In this document: in pieces, positions 24,893 to 33,090 of the stretch
Position numbering within the stretch: the stretch's first letter is position 1
Layout: each line of letters begins with the position of its first letter
Origin: Nocardioides furvisabuli
GTDB lineage: Bacteria; Actinomycetota; Actinomycetes; Propionibacteriales; Nocardioidaceae
Reading direction: 5' to 3'
NCBI RefSeq assembly: GCF_021083185.1
Contig: NZ_JAIGQB010000003.1
Location: 496,001-560,000 of the forward strand
Length of the DNA stretch: 64,000 nt
Translations under genes and position numbers: made by a program
Notes under the pieces: model-generated
The model's database searches: none
Told to the model about the DNA's origin: nothing
Seen by the model: the letters and a program-made list of their open reading frames with translations, nothing else

Positions 24893-26869
24893 TCAGGCGT
24901 CGGAGAGCCTGTGCAGCCGCAGCGCCAGCTGGACCTCGAGCTGGCGGTCCGGCTCCTGCCAGCCGGCACCGAGCAGGACGCCGATGCGGTCCAGCCGCTG
25001 GCTCACGGTGTTGACGTGGACGTGCAGGTCGTCCTTGGTGCGCCCCAGGTTGTTGCCGTGGCGGAAGTAGGCCGCCAACGTCTCGACCAGGGCGGTGCCG
25101 CGCTCGGCGTCGTAGGCGATGACCGGGCCGAGGACGCTCTGCACGAAGCCGCTCACGTCCGGCCCGCCCCCGACGACCAGACCGACGAAGCCGAGGTCCT
25201 CGGCGCGCGCGCACTCACCGGTGCGGCCGAGCGCCAGGAGCGCCTCGGTCACCCGGCGGGACTCGTCGTGCGTGGCGGCGACGTCACGAGGGTCGGAGAC
25301 CGGTCCGGCGGTGCCGGCGGTCCAGGGGTCCGAGACGCCGCGCAACGCGCCGCTCACCAGCTTCGCGACCGCCTCGTGGTCGGCACCGGGCAGGAGCAGG
25401 ACCAAGCGACCTCGGTGCATCGCGGCGAACCCGTCGACCCGAGCCGCGAGGTGGCTGGCCGCCTCGGCGATGCGGGCGCGGTCGCCCGCGACGTCGGCCA
25501 CCACGACCAGGTGGTCGCGGTCGAGGTCGGCGCCGAGGCGCCGCGCGCGGTCGCGCAGGTCGTCGGGGTCGCGGGCGGCGGTCAGCAGGTCCTGCAGGAG
25601 CTCGCTGCGCACCCGACCCTCGGCCTCGGCGACGTTGCGACGGAACAGGAGCAGGAGGGCCGTCACCAGTGCGGCACGCTCGAGGATGCGCCGATCTGCC
25701 TCGTCGAGCCGGGTGGCGCGGTGCAGGCCGAGGCTGCCGAGCAGCTCGCTGCCGGCCAGGACGGGTGCCACGGCGAGACCGGGCCCGTCGACGGTCCGGC
25801 TGGACGCGGCGGCTTCGGCGAAGACTGCACGCTCGTCGGCGGTGAGACCCACCTCGCCGCGGGTCGAGGCGAGGACCGAGGTCGACGTCCCCAGGACCGT
25901 GACCTCGCCTGCGAGCACCTCGGCCACGACGGCCAGGACGTCGTCGACGCCGCCGCCGCGCACCAGCAGCGCGGTGAGCCGGTCGTGCGCAGCGGCAGCG
26001 CGCTCCACGCTCACGCTGCGCACCCGCAGCTGCTCGCTCGTCACCTTCAGCTCGGCCAGCGCGCTCTGCGTCTCCGCGAGCAACCTGGCGTTGTCGATGG
26101 CGATCGCGGCGTGGGCGGCCAGCGAGACGAGGAGCGCGGTGTCGGCGCGGGTGAATGGGCGCACCTCGCGGTTGGCGGCGTAGAGCACGCCGATCACGCG
26201 GGTGCCCAGGGTCAGGGGTACACCCAGGATGGACGTCAGGCCCTCGTCGGCAACCGCCGAGTCGATGCCGCCGGTGTGCACGAAGCGCTCGTCCTCGAAG
26301 TAGGAAGGCGTCGTGTAGGGCATCGCCGTCTGGGCGACGAGACCGCCGAGCCCGGCTCCCATCGGCAGCCTCACCTGGCGGAAGGCCGCCGAGGTGCTGC
26401 CCTCGGTGACCCTCATGTAGGTGTCGCCCTGCTCGTCGTCGTTGAGTGAGAGGTAGGCCATGTCGCTCTGCAGCAGTGCCCGAGCGCGCCGCACGATCGC
26501 GCCGAGCAGGTCGTCGAGGTCGGTGAGGGCAGCCAGGTCGCTTGCGGTCTCGTAGAGCGCGGACAGCTCGGCCTCGCGGCGACGGCGTGACTCCAGCACG
26601 CCGCGCACCTGCAGGGCAAGCCGCTTGGCGTGCTCGAGGGCGACCAGGGTCTCGCCGTCGGCGCTCGCTGCACGCGCCGCCAGCACGGGCGCCTCGAACT
26701 CCACGGGCGCCGCCTCGCGGGCCAGCAGCTCGAGGAACTCCGCTCCGGTCACGCCTTGCATTGTGACCGATGGCGGCGTGAGCGCGAGCGCGCCGTCCCT
26801 GGTGGCCGGCAGCCGGCCCGGCCCAGGGGGCGTCGCCGGCGCGTCCGGCCGTGCCCCGGGCGGCATCAT
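24893..26869 (-). CDS. GAF-domain PucR/CdaR-type transcriptional regulator
   Basis: A cytoplasmic regulator of up to 658 residues. A helical stretch (LELLAREAA...LEHAKRLALQVRGVLESRRRREAELSALYETASDLAAL) leads into a GAF domain (DDLLGAIVRRARALLQSDMAYLSLND to HAAIAIDNARLLAET), a central PucR-like region, and the C-terminal HTH_30 (ETLAAYFRHGNNLGRTKDDLHVHVNTVSQRLDRI). Ligand unknown. ATG at 26869 overlaps the 3-hydroxybutyrate dehydrogenase stop (ATGA), implying coupling; ATG at 26761, just before the conserved EFLELLARE, is the alternative start. It may control the upstream dehydrogenase gene or the convergent liv operon. Confidence 0.88.
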   Translation of the reverse strand: MMPPGARPDAPATPPGPGRLPATRDGALALTPPSVTMQGVTGAEFLELLAREAAPVEFEAPVLAARAASADGETLVALEHAKRLALQVRGVLESRRRREAELSALYETASDLAALTDLDDLLGAIVRRARALLQSDMAYLSLNDDEQGDTYMRVTEGSTSAAFRQVRLPMGAGLGGLVAQTAMPYTTPSYFEDERFVHTGGIDSAVADEGLTSILGVPLTLGTRVIGVLYAANREVRPFTRADTALLVSLAAHAAIAIDNARLLAETQSALAELKVTSEQLRVRSVSVERAAAAHDRLTALLVRGGGVDDVLAVVAEVLAGEVTVLGTSTSVLASTRGEVGLTADERAVFAEAAASSRTVDGPGLAVAPVLAGSELLGSLGLHRATRLDEADRRILERAALVTALLLLFRRNVAEAEGRVRSELLQDLLTAARDPDDLRDRARRLGADLDRDHLVVVADVAGDRARIAEAASHLAARVDGFAAMHRGRLVLLLPGADHEAVAKLVSGALRGVSDPWTAGTAGPVSDPRDVAATHDESRRVTEALLALGRTGECARAEDLGFVGLVVGGGPDVSGFVQSVLGPVIAYDAERGTALVETLAAYFRHGNNLGRTKDDLHVHVNTVSQRLDRIGVLLGAGWQEPDRQLEVQLALRLHRLSDA

Positions 26870-27639
26870 CGCGCCGACCAGCCTCCGTCGAGCACCATGT
26901 TGGTGCCGGTCATGTAGGCAGCGTCGTCCGAGCACAGGTAGGCCGCGGCCGCGGCCACCTCCTCGGGCTCGATGAGGCGCTTGATGGCGGAGTTCTTGAG
27001 CAGCACGCGCGACAGCACGTCCTTCTCGGAGAGGTCGTGCACCCGCGCCTGGTCGGCCACCTGCTTCTCGACCAGCGGCGTGCGGACGTAGCCGGGGTTG
27101 ATGCAGTTGCTGGTCACCCCGTGCTCGGCGGCCTCCAGGGCCACGACCTTGGAGAGGCCCTCGAGGCCGTGCTTGGCCGAGACGTAGGCCGACTTGAACG
27201 CGCTCGCCCGCAGGCCGTGGGCGCTGGAGATGTTGATGATGCGGCCCCAGCCCCGGGCGTACATGGCGGGCAGCGCGGCACGGGTGAGCAGGAACGGTGC
27301 CTCGAGCATCAGCCGGAGGATCAAGGAGAAGCGCTCAGGGTCGAACTCGTGGACGGGGCTGACGTGCTGGATCCCGGCGTTGTTGACCACGATGTCCACG
27401 TCGAGGCGCAGCTCCCGCAGGCCCGGGAGGTCGGACAGGTCGACGGCCCAGGCCTCACCACCGATCCGCTCCGCCACGCCCTGCGCCCCGGCAGCGTCGA
27501 CGTCGGCCACCACGACGTGGGCGCCCGCAGCGGCGAGCCGGCACGCCACCGCGGCGCCGATCCCGCTCGCGCCGCCTGTCACCAAAGCCCTGCGACCGCC
27601 GAGATGAGGTGGCGGCGCGGTGGGGCCAGCGGAAGACAT
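26866..27639 (-). CDS. bdhA: 3-hydroxybutyrate dehydrogenase-like SDR
   Basis: NAD-dependent short-chain dehydrogenase of 257 residues, expected to interconvert 3-hydroxybutyrate and acetoacetate. Cofactor motif TGGASGIG (about residues 21-28), NNAG near 89, and catalytic Ser-Tyr-Lys in INISSAHGLRASAFKSAYVSAKHG. The surrounding residues AGIQHVSPVHEF, NPGYVRTPLVEKQVADQA and TGTNMVLDGGWSA match 3-hydroxybutyrate dehydrogenases rather than fabG. It overlaps the regulator gene downstream, so the PucR-type protein may respond to related carbon sources. The upstream OCD-family gene is 130 bp away on the same strand. Confidence 0.85.
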   Translation of the reverse strand: MSSAGPTAPPPHLGGRRALVTGGASGIGAAVACRLAAAGAHVVVADVDAAGAQGVAERIGGEAWAVDLSDLPGLRELRLDVDIVVNNAGIQHVSPVHEFDPERFSLILRLMLEAPFLLTRAALPAMYARGWGRIINISSAHGLRASAFKSAYVSAKHGLEGLSKVVALEAAEHGVTSNCINPGYVRTPLVEKQVADQARVHDLSEKDVLSRVLLKNSAIKRLIEPEEVAAAAAYLCSDDAAYMTGTNMVLDGGWSAR

Positions 27640-27769
27640 GGGGACGAAACTACGGTCGGGCTACAGGGGTGCAGATGGCGAAGCGACACACACTTCTGCG
27701 CCTACCTATGTGGACCACGGATCAGAGCGCGACGTGTGGGCCCGACCTGTTGGTCGCGCCGCTCGGGTG

Positions 27770-28690
27770 CTAGCGAGGGAGCGGCACGCCGATGCGTGCC
27801 ACCCGCTCCCGGTCGCGCACGGCGCCGGCGATGACGGCATCGATGGAGCCCACCCCGAGGCTGCACACGAGCCGGAGGCGCCCCGTCGGCTCTGTGGAGA
27901 GCGCGTGTCCCAGCGAGCCGTGGGGCCGTGCCCACTGCGCGAACGACCCGCGTGAGCGGAACGACTCGAACTGCGCGACGTCGTCGACGTGGAAGGTGTC
28001 GGCGGCCGACGAGACCTCGGCCCGGACCCGCGCGTCGTAGTCGACCGGCAACACCAGGCATGCCTCCTGGAGCCAGTCCACGTCGATGGTCGGCTGGGCC
28101 GAGCGCGGCATCGGGCCGCTGGTGACGACGACGTCGGCCCCGCTGACCGCGGCACGCGGATCGGTGGCGACCTCCACGCCGTCGATGGGCTCGCGGAGTC
28201 GCGGACTCCACACGACGACCTCGGCGTCGGGTCGGAGGTGACGCAGCACGGCGGCGTGGGCGCGGCCCTGGGCGCCGTAACCGAGGATCGCCACGCGCCG
28301 CCAGCCCGGATGGGCAAGGTGGCGTACGGCGACGCCGCTCGCGACCGCCGTGCGGATGGCCGTGATCTCCCCGGCGTCCATCACCACCTCGGGCGCGCCG
28401 GTGTCCGGGTCGTTGACGACGATCAGCCCGGTGATGGCCGGCAGCTGGCGGGCGGGGTTGGCGGGATAGGAGGCGACCCACTTCATCGCGACCACGTCGC
28501 GGTCCATCAGCCAGGCGGGCATGGCGTTGAGGAAGGAGTCCTCACGGGGGTGGAGGCCTGGCTTGGGTGGCAGCTCGATCCGCCCCCGCGAGGCGGCGAC
28601 GTAGGTGTCAGCGACCAGGTCGAGCTGGTCGTCGAGGCTGGGCAGCAGGCGTCGCACGGCGTCGGCGCCGAGCCAGGTGAGCGGGTTCAC
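27770..28690 (-). CDS. Ornithine cyclodeaminase/mu-crystallin family protein
   Basis: NAD(P)-dependent enzyme of 306 residues. The family signature region (MKWVASYPANPARQLPAITGLIVVNDPDTGAPEVVMDAGEITAIRTAVASGVAVRHLA) is complete, followed by the Rossmann motif ILGYGAQGRAHAAVL (about residues 131-145). Members deaminate ornithine, reduce ketimines or dehydrogenate alanine; the exact reaction is not readable from sequence alone. GTG start at 28690. It precedes the dehydrogenase and PucR genes on the same strand, possibly as one transcription unit. Confidence 0.85.
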   Translation of the reverse strand: MNPLTWLGADAVRRLLPSLDDQLDLVADTYVAASRGRIELPPKPGLHPREDSFLNAMPAWLMDRDVVAMKWVASYPANPARQLPAITGLIVVNDPDTGAPEVVMDAGEITAIRTAVASGVAVRHLAHPGWRRVAILGYGAQGRAHAAVLRHLRPDAEVVVWSPRLREPIDGVEVATDPRAAVSGADVVVTSGPMPRSAQPTIDVDWLQEACLVLPVDYDARVRAEVSSAADTFHVDDVAQFESFRSRGSFAQWARPHGSLGHALSTEPTGRLRLVCSLGVGSIDAVIAGAVRDRERVARIGVPLPR

Positions 28691-28732
28691 CGACGCATCG
28701 TAGGTGCGACGGGTGTGCCCCGGGTCCGCGGC

Positions 28733-29029
28733 TCAGTTCACGATCGCGACGTTCTCGACCTCGGTCTCGCGGGCGTCCTCGCGGTGGGTCGCGAGCTTCG
28801 TCCTGACCTGGTCCAGCGCCTCGGTGAGCCGGGTGACGCCGTCGCGCAGCTTCTGCTGGTGCTCGACGTGCGCGAGGTGCGACTCGCTGGTCTCGTCCCA
28901 GCCCGGCGTGAGCGACTCGACCTGCTCGAGGAGGTCGCCGATCTGGGCGGTGATCTGCTCGGTGGCATCGGCGAGCGCGGACTCCAGCGTCGACAGCGAG
29001 CCCTGGTGCACGACGAGGCCGCGGGTCAC
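28733..29029 (-). CDS. Small WXG100-like helical protein
   Basis: A 98-residue alpha-helical protein; PGWDETSE in mid-sequence takes the place of the WXG turn between two long helices rich in Gln, Glu and Leu. No signal peptide, as expected for type VII secretion partners. GTG at 29029 overlaps the stop of the upstream WXG100-like gene (GTGA), so the two are likely co-expressed and may form a heterodimer. Confidence 0.7.
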   Translation of the reverse strand: MTRGLVVHQGSLSTLESALADATEQITAQIGDLLEQVESLTPGWDETSESHLAHVEHQQKLRDGVTRLTEALDQVRTKLATHREDARETEVENVAIVN

Positions 29030-29343
29030 CGGGAACCACCCAGCCGGTCGGCGAGCTGGCCCGAGCGCTCCGCCTGGGCCACGTCGTTGGTGGCGTGCTC
29101 CTGGGCGACGTACATCAGGCTCTGCGCGTAGCCGTCGAGGATCGGGCCGAGCGTGATCGCGACGTCGAACCACGCGTTGACCGCCTCTCCGAAGCCCGCG
29201 GCGGCCTGGCCGCTGAAGCCCTTGCCGGCCTCGGTCTCGATGGTGGCGCCCAGCGCCTGCAGGGTCTGCTGCAACGGCTCCACCGCGTCGGCGACGGCCT
29301 GCGCCGCCGCCTGCATCTCGGAGTAGACAAGTCCGACGGCCAC
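29026..29343 (-). CDS. WXG100-like protein
   Basis: A 105-residue helical hairpin protein with alanine-rich first helix (MQAAAQAVADAVEPLQQTLQALGATIETEAGKGFSGQAAAGF shows ESX-like spacing, with GFSG at the turn where WXG would be) and a second helix containing AWFDVAITLGPILDGYAQSL. It lacks a signal peptide and is coupled to the next gene. It is divergent from a second WXG100-like gene at 29463 across a 119-bp intergenic region, placing both in a type VII-like toxin neighbourhood. GTG start. Confidence 0.7.
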   Translation of the reverse strand: MAVGLVYSEMQAAAQAVADAVEPLQQTLQALGATIETEAGKGFSGQAAAGFGEAVNAWFDVAITLGPILDGYAQSLMYVAQEHATNDVAQAERSGQLADRLGGSR

Positions 29344-29462
29344 GGCCGCCCCCTCTCGCTCGGGTCGATCGCGACCTTCCTACCCCGTGCGCGGCGATCT
29401 CACACACCGGTCCGCCTGGACGGAACGGTTTGAGCAGCGGTCCCCGGGGGAATCGGGAGCCC

Positions 29463-29786
29463 ATGCCGTCGTACGACTTCGAGGTCGACCTCGAGAGCAT
29501 GGGCCAGGCCGCCCAGGGGCTCAGCGAGACCGTCCAGCTCTTCAAGGACAAGGACGTCGAGGACCTCGTCCCCGGCAAGGGCGACGTCGGCAGCGACGTG
29601 GTCTGGGGTGCCCTCGACGAGTTCAAGGGTCGCTGGGAGGAGGGCGTGAACAACCTCTGCCACGACGTGGAGGAGATGGCCGGTCGCCTCGGCAAGATCG
29701 CGATGAACTACTTCGAGACCGACAAGGCCGGCCACGACGCCCTCTCGGCCCTCACAGGCACCATCGCCGCCACCAAGGTGATGTGA
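29463..29786 (+). CDS. WXG100-like protein upstream of the TNT toxin
   Basis: A 107-residue helical protein: the first helix (LESMGQAAQGLSETVQLF), a turn region containing KGRWEEGVNNL, and the second helix (HDVEEMAGRLGKIAMNYFETDKAG) ending in a YxxxD-like element (YFETD), the type VII secretion signal pattern. ATG at 29463 follows GGGAG; the toxin gene starts one base after its stop, which strongly suggests it is the secretion partner or chaperone of that toxin. Confidence 0.8.
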   Translation: MPSYDFEVDLESMGQAAQGLSETVQLFKDKDVEDLVPGKGDVGSDVVWGALDEFKGRWEEGVNNLCHDVEEMAGRLGKIAMNYFETDKAGHDALSALTGTIAATKVM

Positions 29787-29787
29787 C

Positions 29788-31278
29788 GTGCCGGACTTCG
29801 AGGTCGAGGGCAACCCCGGCGTCATCCGCTCCAGGGCCGTGCTGATGGAGCAGAAGGGCCAGCTCTTCTACGACACCGGTGACGCGCTGTCGAAGATCGA
29901 CGTGTCCGGCTGGACCGGCCGGGCCGCGGACGAGTTCCGCGAGGCGCACGACCTCGAGCCGGACCGCTGGATCAAGGCCGGCAACGGCTTCAGGAAGGCC
30001 GCCGCCGGCCTCACGGCGTACGCCGGCGTGCTCGAGGACGCACAACGGCGCGCGGCGGAGGCGAAGGCCGAGCACGAGCGCGGTCAGCGCGAGTCGGAGA
30101 GTGCACGCACCCAGTACGACTCCTACATGGGCCGGATGCGTGCCTACTGGAGCAGCGGCGGCACCGACCAGGCCGAGCCGTTCGTCGACTGGGGCGAGCC
30201 GATCCAGCAGGAGGCGCTGCGGGCGATGCAGGCGGTCCGCGCCGACCTCGACAACGCGGCTCACGTGTGCGCGGGGGAGGTCCGGGCAGGCTGCGCCGAC
30301 GCCCCCGAGGAGCCCAACTGGCTCGAGTCGGGCCTGAAGTTCGTCGGCGGCATCTTCGAGGGCGCCGGCGAGGCGGTCTGGGACCTGCTGACGATGGTGC
30401 CGTTCAGCCCGGTCAACCTGGTGATCGACGCCCACAAGCTGGCCACCGGCGACCTCACGCCGGAGGAGCTGGCCAAGACCTACGAGCTCGACGTGGAGAA
30501 CGCCGTCGACATGGCCCACGGCATCTACACCGGCCTCACCACCGACCCGGTCGGCTTCGGCAAGGAGCTCGGGAAGAGCCTGCTGGACTGGGACACCTGG
30601 GCCGACGACCCCGCCCGCGCGATCGGCCACCTCGTGCCCGACGCGGTGGCGGCTGTCGCCACCGCAGGCGCCGGAGCCCTCGCGACCCGGGGAGCCAAGG
30701 GCGGCATGGACGTGCTCGACGGGTTGGGCGACCTCAACCGGCTCGACAACCTCGACGACCTCGGCGACCTGCGCCACGTCGACCTCGACGACGTCACCGA
30801 CTGGTCACGTGGCAGGCCGCTCGACGACGGGGTCCCCGGCAGCGAGAACTACCCCGACGGCTACGACCGCTACGGGGGGCTCGGGGAGCAGGACTTCCAC
30901 GACCGCTACTGGAACCCCGCGGCTCGCGACGGCGAGGGTGGGTGGCGCTGGCCGACCGAGGAGCACGGATTCAAGGACGGCTTCGACGGCCCTCCCCAGC
31001 CCAACAGCGCCGAGCCCGGCGACGTGCTGGACCGCTACGGCCCCGCCGACGGTGCGTACGCCTCCCCCTCGGGTACTCTCTTCGACCAGCGGGCACTGCC
31101 GCCGAGTAGCGTGGGGAGCGACTACACGCAGTACGAGGTGCTCAAGCCCCTGCCCGAGTCGGTCACCGAGGGCAAGATCGCCCCGTGGTTCGAGCAGCCG
31201 GGCGGCGGCGTCCAGTACATGTTCGACGAGCCCATGAGCTGGTACGTCGAGAACGGTTACCTCAGGAAGCTGGACTGA
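29788..31278 (+). CDS. WXG100-domain polymorphic toxin with C-terminal TNT (NAD glycohydrolase) domain
   Basis: A 496-residue modular toxin. Residues 1-110 form a WXG100-like helical hairpin (turn SGWTGRAADEF) for type VII export; residues about 180-320 contain hydrophobic and glycine-rich pretoxin segments; residues about 410-496 match the tuberculosis necrotizing toxin fold: LDRYG, GTLFDQRALPP, YEVLKPLP, APWFEQPGGGVQY. In mycobacterial CpnT this domain cleaves NAD+. The arginines in LDRYG and FDQRALP and the Gln of FEQPGGG, at positions I recall as important in CpnT, are kept. A small gene starts one base after the stop, the usual immunity position. Confidence 0.88.
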   Translation: MPDFEVEGNPGVIRSRAVLMEQKGQLFYDTGDALSKIDVSGWTGRAADEFREAHDLEPDRWIKAGNGFRKAAAGLTAYAGVLEDAQRRAAEAKAEHERGQRESESARTQYDSYMGRMRAYWSSGGTDQAEPFVDWGEPIQQEALRAMQAVRADLDNAAHVCAGEVRAGCADAPEEPNWLESGLKFVGGIFEGAGEAVWDLLTMVPFSPVNLVIDAHKLATGDLTPEELAKTYELDVENAVDMAHGIYTGLTTDPVGFGKELGKSLLDWDTWADDPARAIGHLVPDAVAAVATAGAGALATRGAKGGMDVLDGLGDLNRLDNLDDLGDLRHVDLDDVTDWSRGRPLDDGVPGSENYPDGYDRYGGLGEQDFHDRYWNPAARDGEGGWRWPTEEHGFKDGFDGPPQPNSAEPGDVLDRYGPADGAYASPSGTLFDQRALPPSSVGSDYTQYEVLKPLPESVTEGKIAPWFEQPGGGVQYMFDEPMSWYVENGYLRKLD

Positions 31279-31279
31279 C

Positions 31280-31615
31280 ATGGCGGACACCATCGACGAC
31301 CTGCGCGCCGAGCTCGCCGCCGCAGGGATCGACCCCTCCCAGGTGCAGCGCGGCACCGACGTGACGTTGTGGGACGAGGGCACCTACGTCAGCGAGGCCT
31401 CGGTCGACGGTGTCGTCCTGCGCCAGCTGGGGCGGACCCGCGACGACGACCGCGTGGAGGAGTTCGACTCCGAGTCCGACGTCGTGGTCGAGCTCCGTCG
31501 GCGCCTCCTGCGCCCGACGCGCACCATCGACGCCGACGAGCGGGCCGCCATCCGGGAGCGGATGCAGGCGCGCGCGGCTGAGACGCTCGCCCGTCTGGAG
31601 GCCGGACGTGACTGA
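31280..31615 (+). CDS. Small acidic protein between two TNT domains, candidate immunity protein
   Basis: A 111-residue soluble protein I do not recognise. Short helix (IDDLRAELAAAGI), a beta-rich middle (DVTLWDEGTYVSEASVDGVVLRQLGR), an acidic patch (DDDRVEEFDSESD) and a basic C-terminal helix. ATG at 31280 is one base after the toxin stop, and its end overlaps the next GTG by eight bases. Neutralising proteins normally sit exactly here, and an acidic partner would suit an NAD-hydrolysing toxin, but no similarity to the known CpnT antitoxin (IFT) can be seen, so immunity is inferred from position only. Confidence 0.7.
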   Translation: MADTIDDLRAELAAAGIDPSQVQRGTDVTLWDEGTYVSEASVDGVVLRQLGRTRDDDRVEEFDSESDVVVELRRRLLRPTRTIDADERAAIRERMQARAAETLARLEAGRD

Positions 31616-32249
31616 GCCGCTGGACAGCGCCCTGCGCGAGAAGGGACTGGCTCCCGACGCCGTCGTCCTCGCCCCGCCGCCTGCCCCGGGCGCGCCGGCG
31701 CCGCCCGCCGACACGTGGTCCATCGTCCCCTTCGGAGAGCAGTTCGTGGTCGGTGCGACCGGACGGGGTGCCTTCCGCGCCTACGAGGCCCTGTGGACCC
31801 TCGAGGACGCCGTGGCGCTCGCGGTGCGGCTCGCGAGCAGCCCGCTGCCGCCCCTGGGGCGTCGGCTCGAGGCCTCCGAGATCGAAGCCGGTGCGCGCAC
31901 GGCAGCCGGCGTCGTCGCTCGGACCGAGGAGCGCGGACGCGCGGCCGGCCCTACCGGCCTCCTCCCGGGAGACCTCCTGGACGCCTACGGGGCGGAGACC
32001 GAGCACCACCTGTTCGCCCTCGGGACCCCGTTCGACCAGCGGTCCGAGCCGCCGTCGCGGGTGGGGAGTCCCTACTTCGCGTTCGTCGTGGCCCAGGAGC
32101 TGCCGGACGCGGTCATGGAGGGACGAGCGGCTCCCTGGTTCGAGCAGCCCGGCGGCGGCGCGATGGTCGTCCTGGACAGGCCGATCCGGTGGTACGTCGA
32201 CCAGGCAGTGCTCGTCCCGCTGGACCTCGGCCGCGACGTACGCGCGTGA
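31608..32249 (+). CDS. Stand-alone second TNT-domain protein, probably degenerate
   Basis: A 213-residue protein with no WXG100 or export region. Residues 1-110 are a unique proline-rich start and a helical segment; residues about 120-205 repeat the TNT domain of the upstream toxin: LDAYG, GTPFDQRSEPP, APWFEQPGGGAM. The arginine of LDRYG is alanine here and the Ser-Pro before GTxF is changed, whereas FDQR and FEQPGGG are kept. This could be an inactive paralogue, a decoy, or an orphan cargo domain. GTG at 31608 overlaps the preceding stop by eight bases. Confidence 0.8.
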   Translation: MTEPLDSALREKGLAPDAVVLAPPPAPGAPAPPADTWSIVPFGEQFVVGATGRGAFRAYEALWTLEDAVALAVRLASSPLPPLGRRLEASEIEAGARTAAGVVARTEERGRAAGPTGLLPGDLLDAYGAETEHHLFALGTPFDQRSEPPSRVGSPYFAFVVAQELPDAVMEGRAAPWFEQPGGGAMVVLDRPIRWYVDQAVLVPLDLGRDVRA

Positions 32250-32294
32250 CCTTCCCCCCGGCTGGTGAGGTCGACGGTGTGCGGCTGCCGGAGG

Positions 32295-33062
32295 TCACGA
32301 GGATCGCGAGGCCGGGCCCCTGACGCGCCGGCTCAACCGGGAGGCGGTCGCCGCGACGGCTGCGGCGATGTCGGCCACGTCGGCACCTTCGTCGCTCGGG
32401 AAGGTCACCGCCACGCCGGCGACCGGGTGCGCGTTGTGGTCGAGCACGGCCACCGCGACGCTCTGCAGGCCGGGAGTCACCTCGCCGTCCTCGGTGGCGT
32501 GCCCGCGCTGGCGGGTCTCGGTGAGGAGCGTGCGCAGGGCGCTGAGGGACGTCGGTCCCTTGCCGTGCCGGTCGACGAAGGCGCTGCGGTCGGGGTAGAG
32601 CGCCCGCACCTGGCTGGCCGGGAGCGCGGCGAGGATGGTGCGCCCGGACGCGGTGAGGTGGGCGGGCAGGCGTACGCCGACGTCGGTGACCAGGGGCGGA
32701 CGACCGGGCGCGCGCTCCTCGACGACGTAGAGCACGTCGCGACCGTGGAGCACCGCGAGGTGCGCCCCGTGCCCGGTCCGGTCGACCAGCTCGGCGAGCG
32801 GGCGGCGCGCGAGCCGTGCCAGCGGTTCCTGGCGGGTGAAGCCGCTGCCGACCTCGAAGGCGGCGACGCCGAGGCCGTAGCGGTGCTCGTCGGGCAGGTG
32901 CACGACGAAACCCTCGTCGATCATCGTGTTGAGCAGGTGGTAGGCCGTGCTGCGGGGGAGGTCGCAGGCGCGCACGATCCGGTCGAGCGGCACCGGGTCT
33001 GCCTGGGTCGCGAGGAACCGCAGAACCCGCAGGGTGCGGGTGGCGGCGGGGACCTGGCTCAC
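32295..33062 (-). CDS. IclR family transcriptional regulator, candidate HutR
   Basis: A 255-residue regulator: N-terminal winged helix-turn-helix (TLRVLRFLATQADPVPLDRIVRACDLPRSTAYHLLNTMIDEGFV) and the C-terminal IclR effector domain (LTASGRTILAALPASQVRALYP, VAVAVLDHNAHPVAGVAVTFPSDE). It is encoded about 1.2 kb from hutH and upstream of both hut operons lie related palindromes. An IclR-type HutR controls histidine use in Corynebacterium resistens, and the hutH site resembles its published motif as I remember it. Assignment as the hut regulator is therefore inference with reasonable support. GTG start at 33062. Confidence 0.87.
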   Translation of the reverse strand: MSQVPAATRTLRVLRFLATQADPVPLDRIVRACDLPRSTAYHLLNTMIDEGFVVHLPDEHRYGLGVAAFEVGSGFTRQEPLARLARRPLAELVDRTGHGAHLAVLHGRDVLYVVEERAPGRPPLVTDVGVRLPAHLTASGRTILAALPASQVRALYPDRSAFVDRHGKGPTSLSALRTLLTETRQRGHATEDGEVTPGLQSVAVAVLDHNAHPVAGVAVTFPSDEGADVADIAAAVAATASRLSRRVRGPASRSS

Positions 33063-33090
33063 CGGCGGACCGAGGTGCGGCGGGTCGCCG

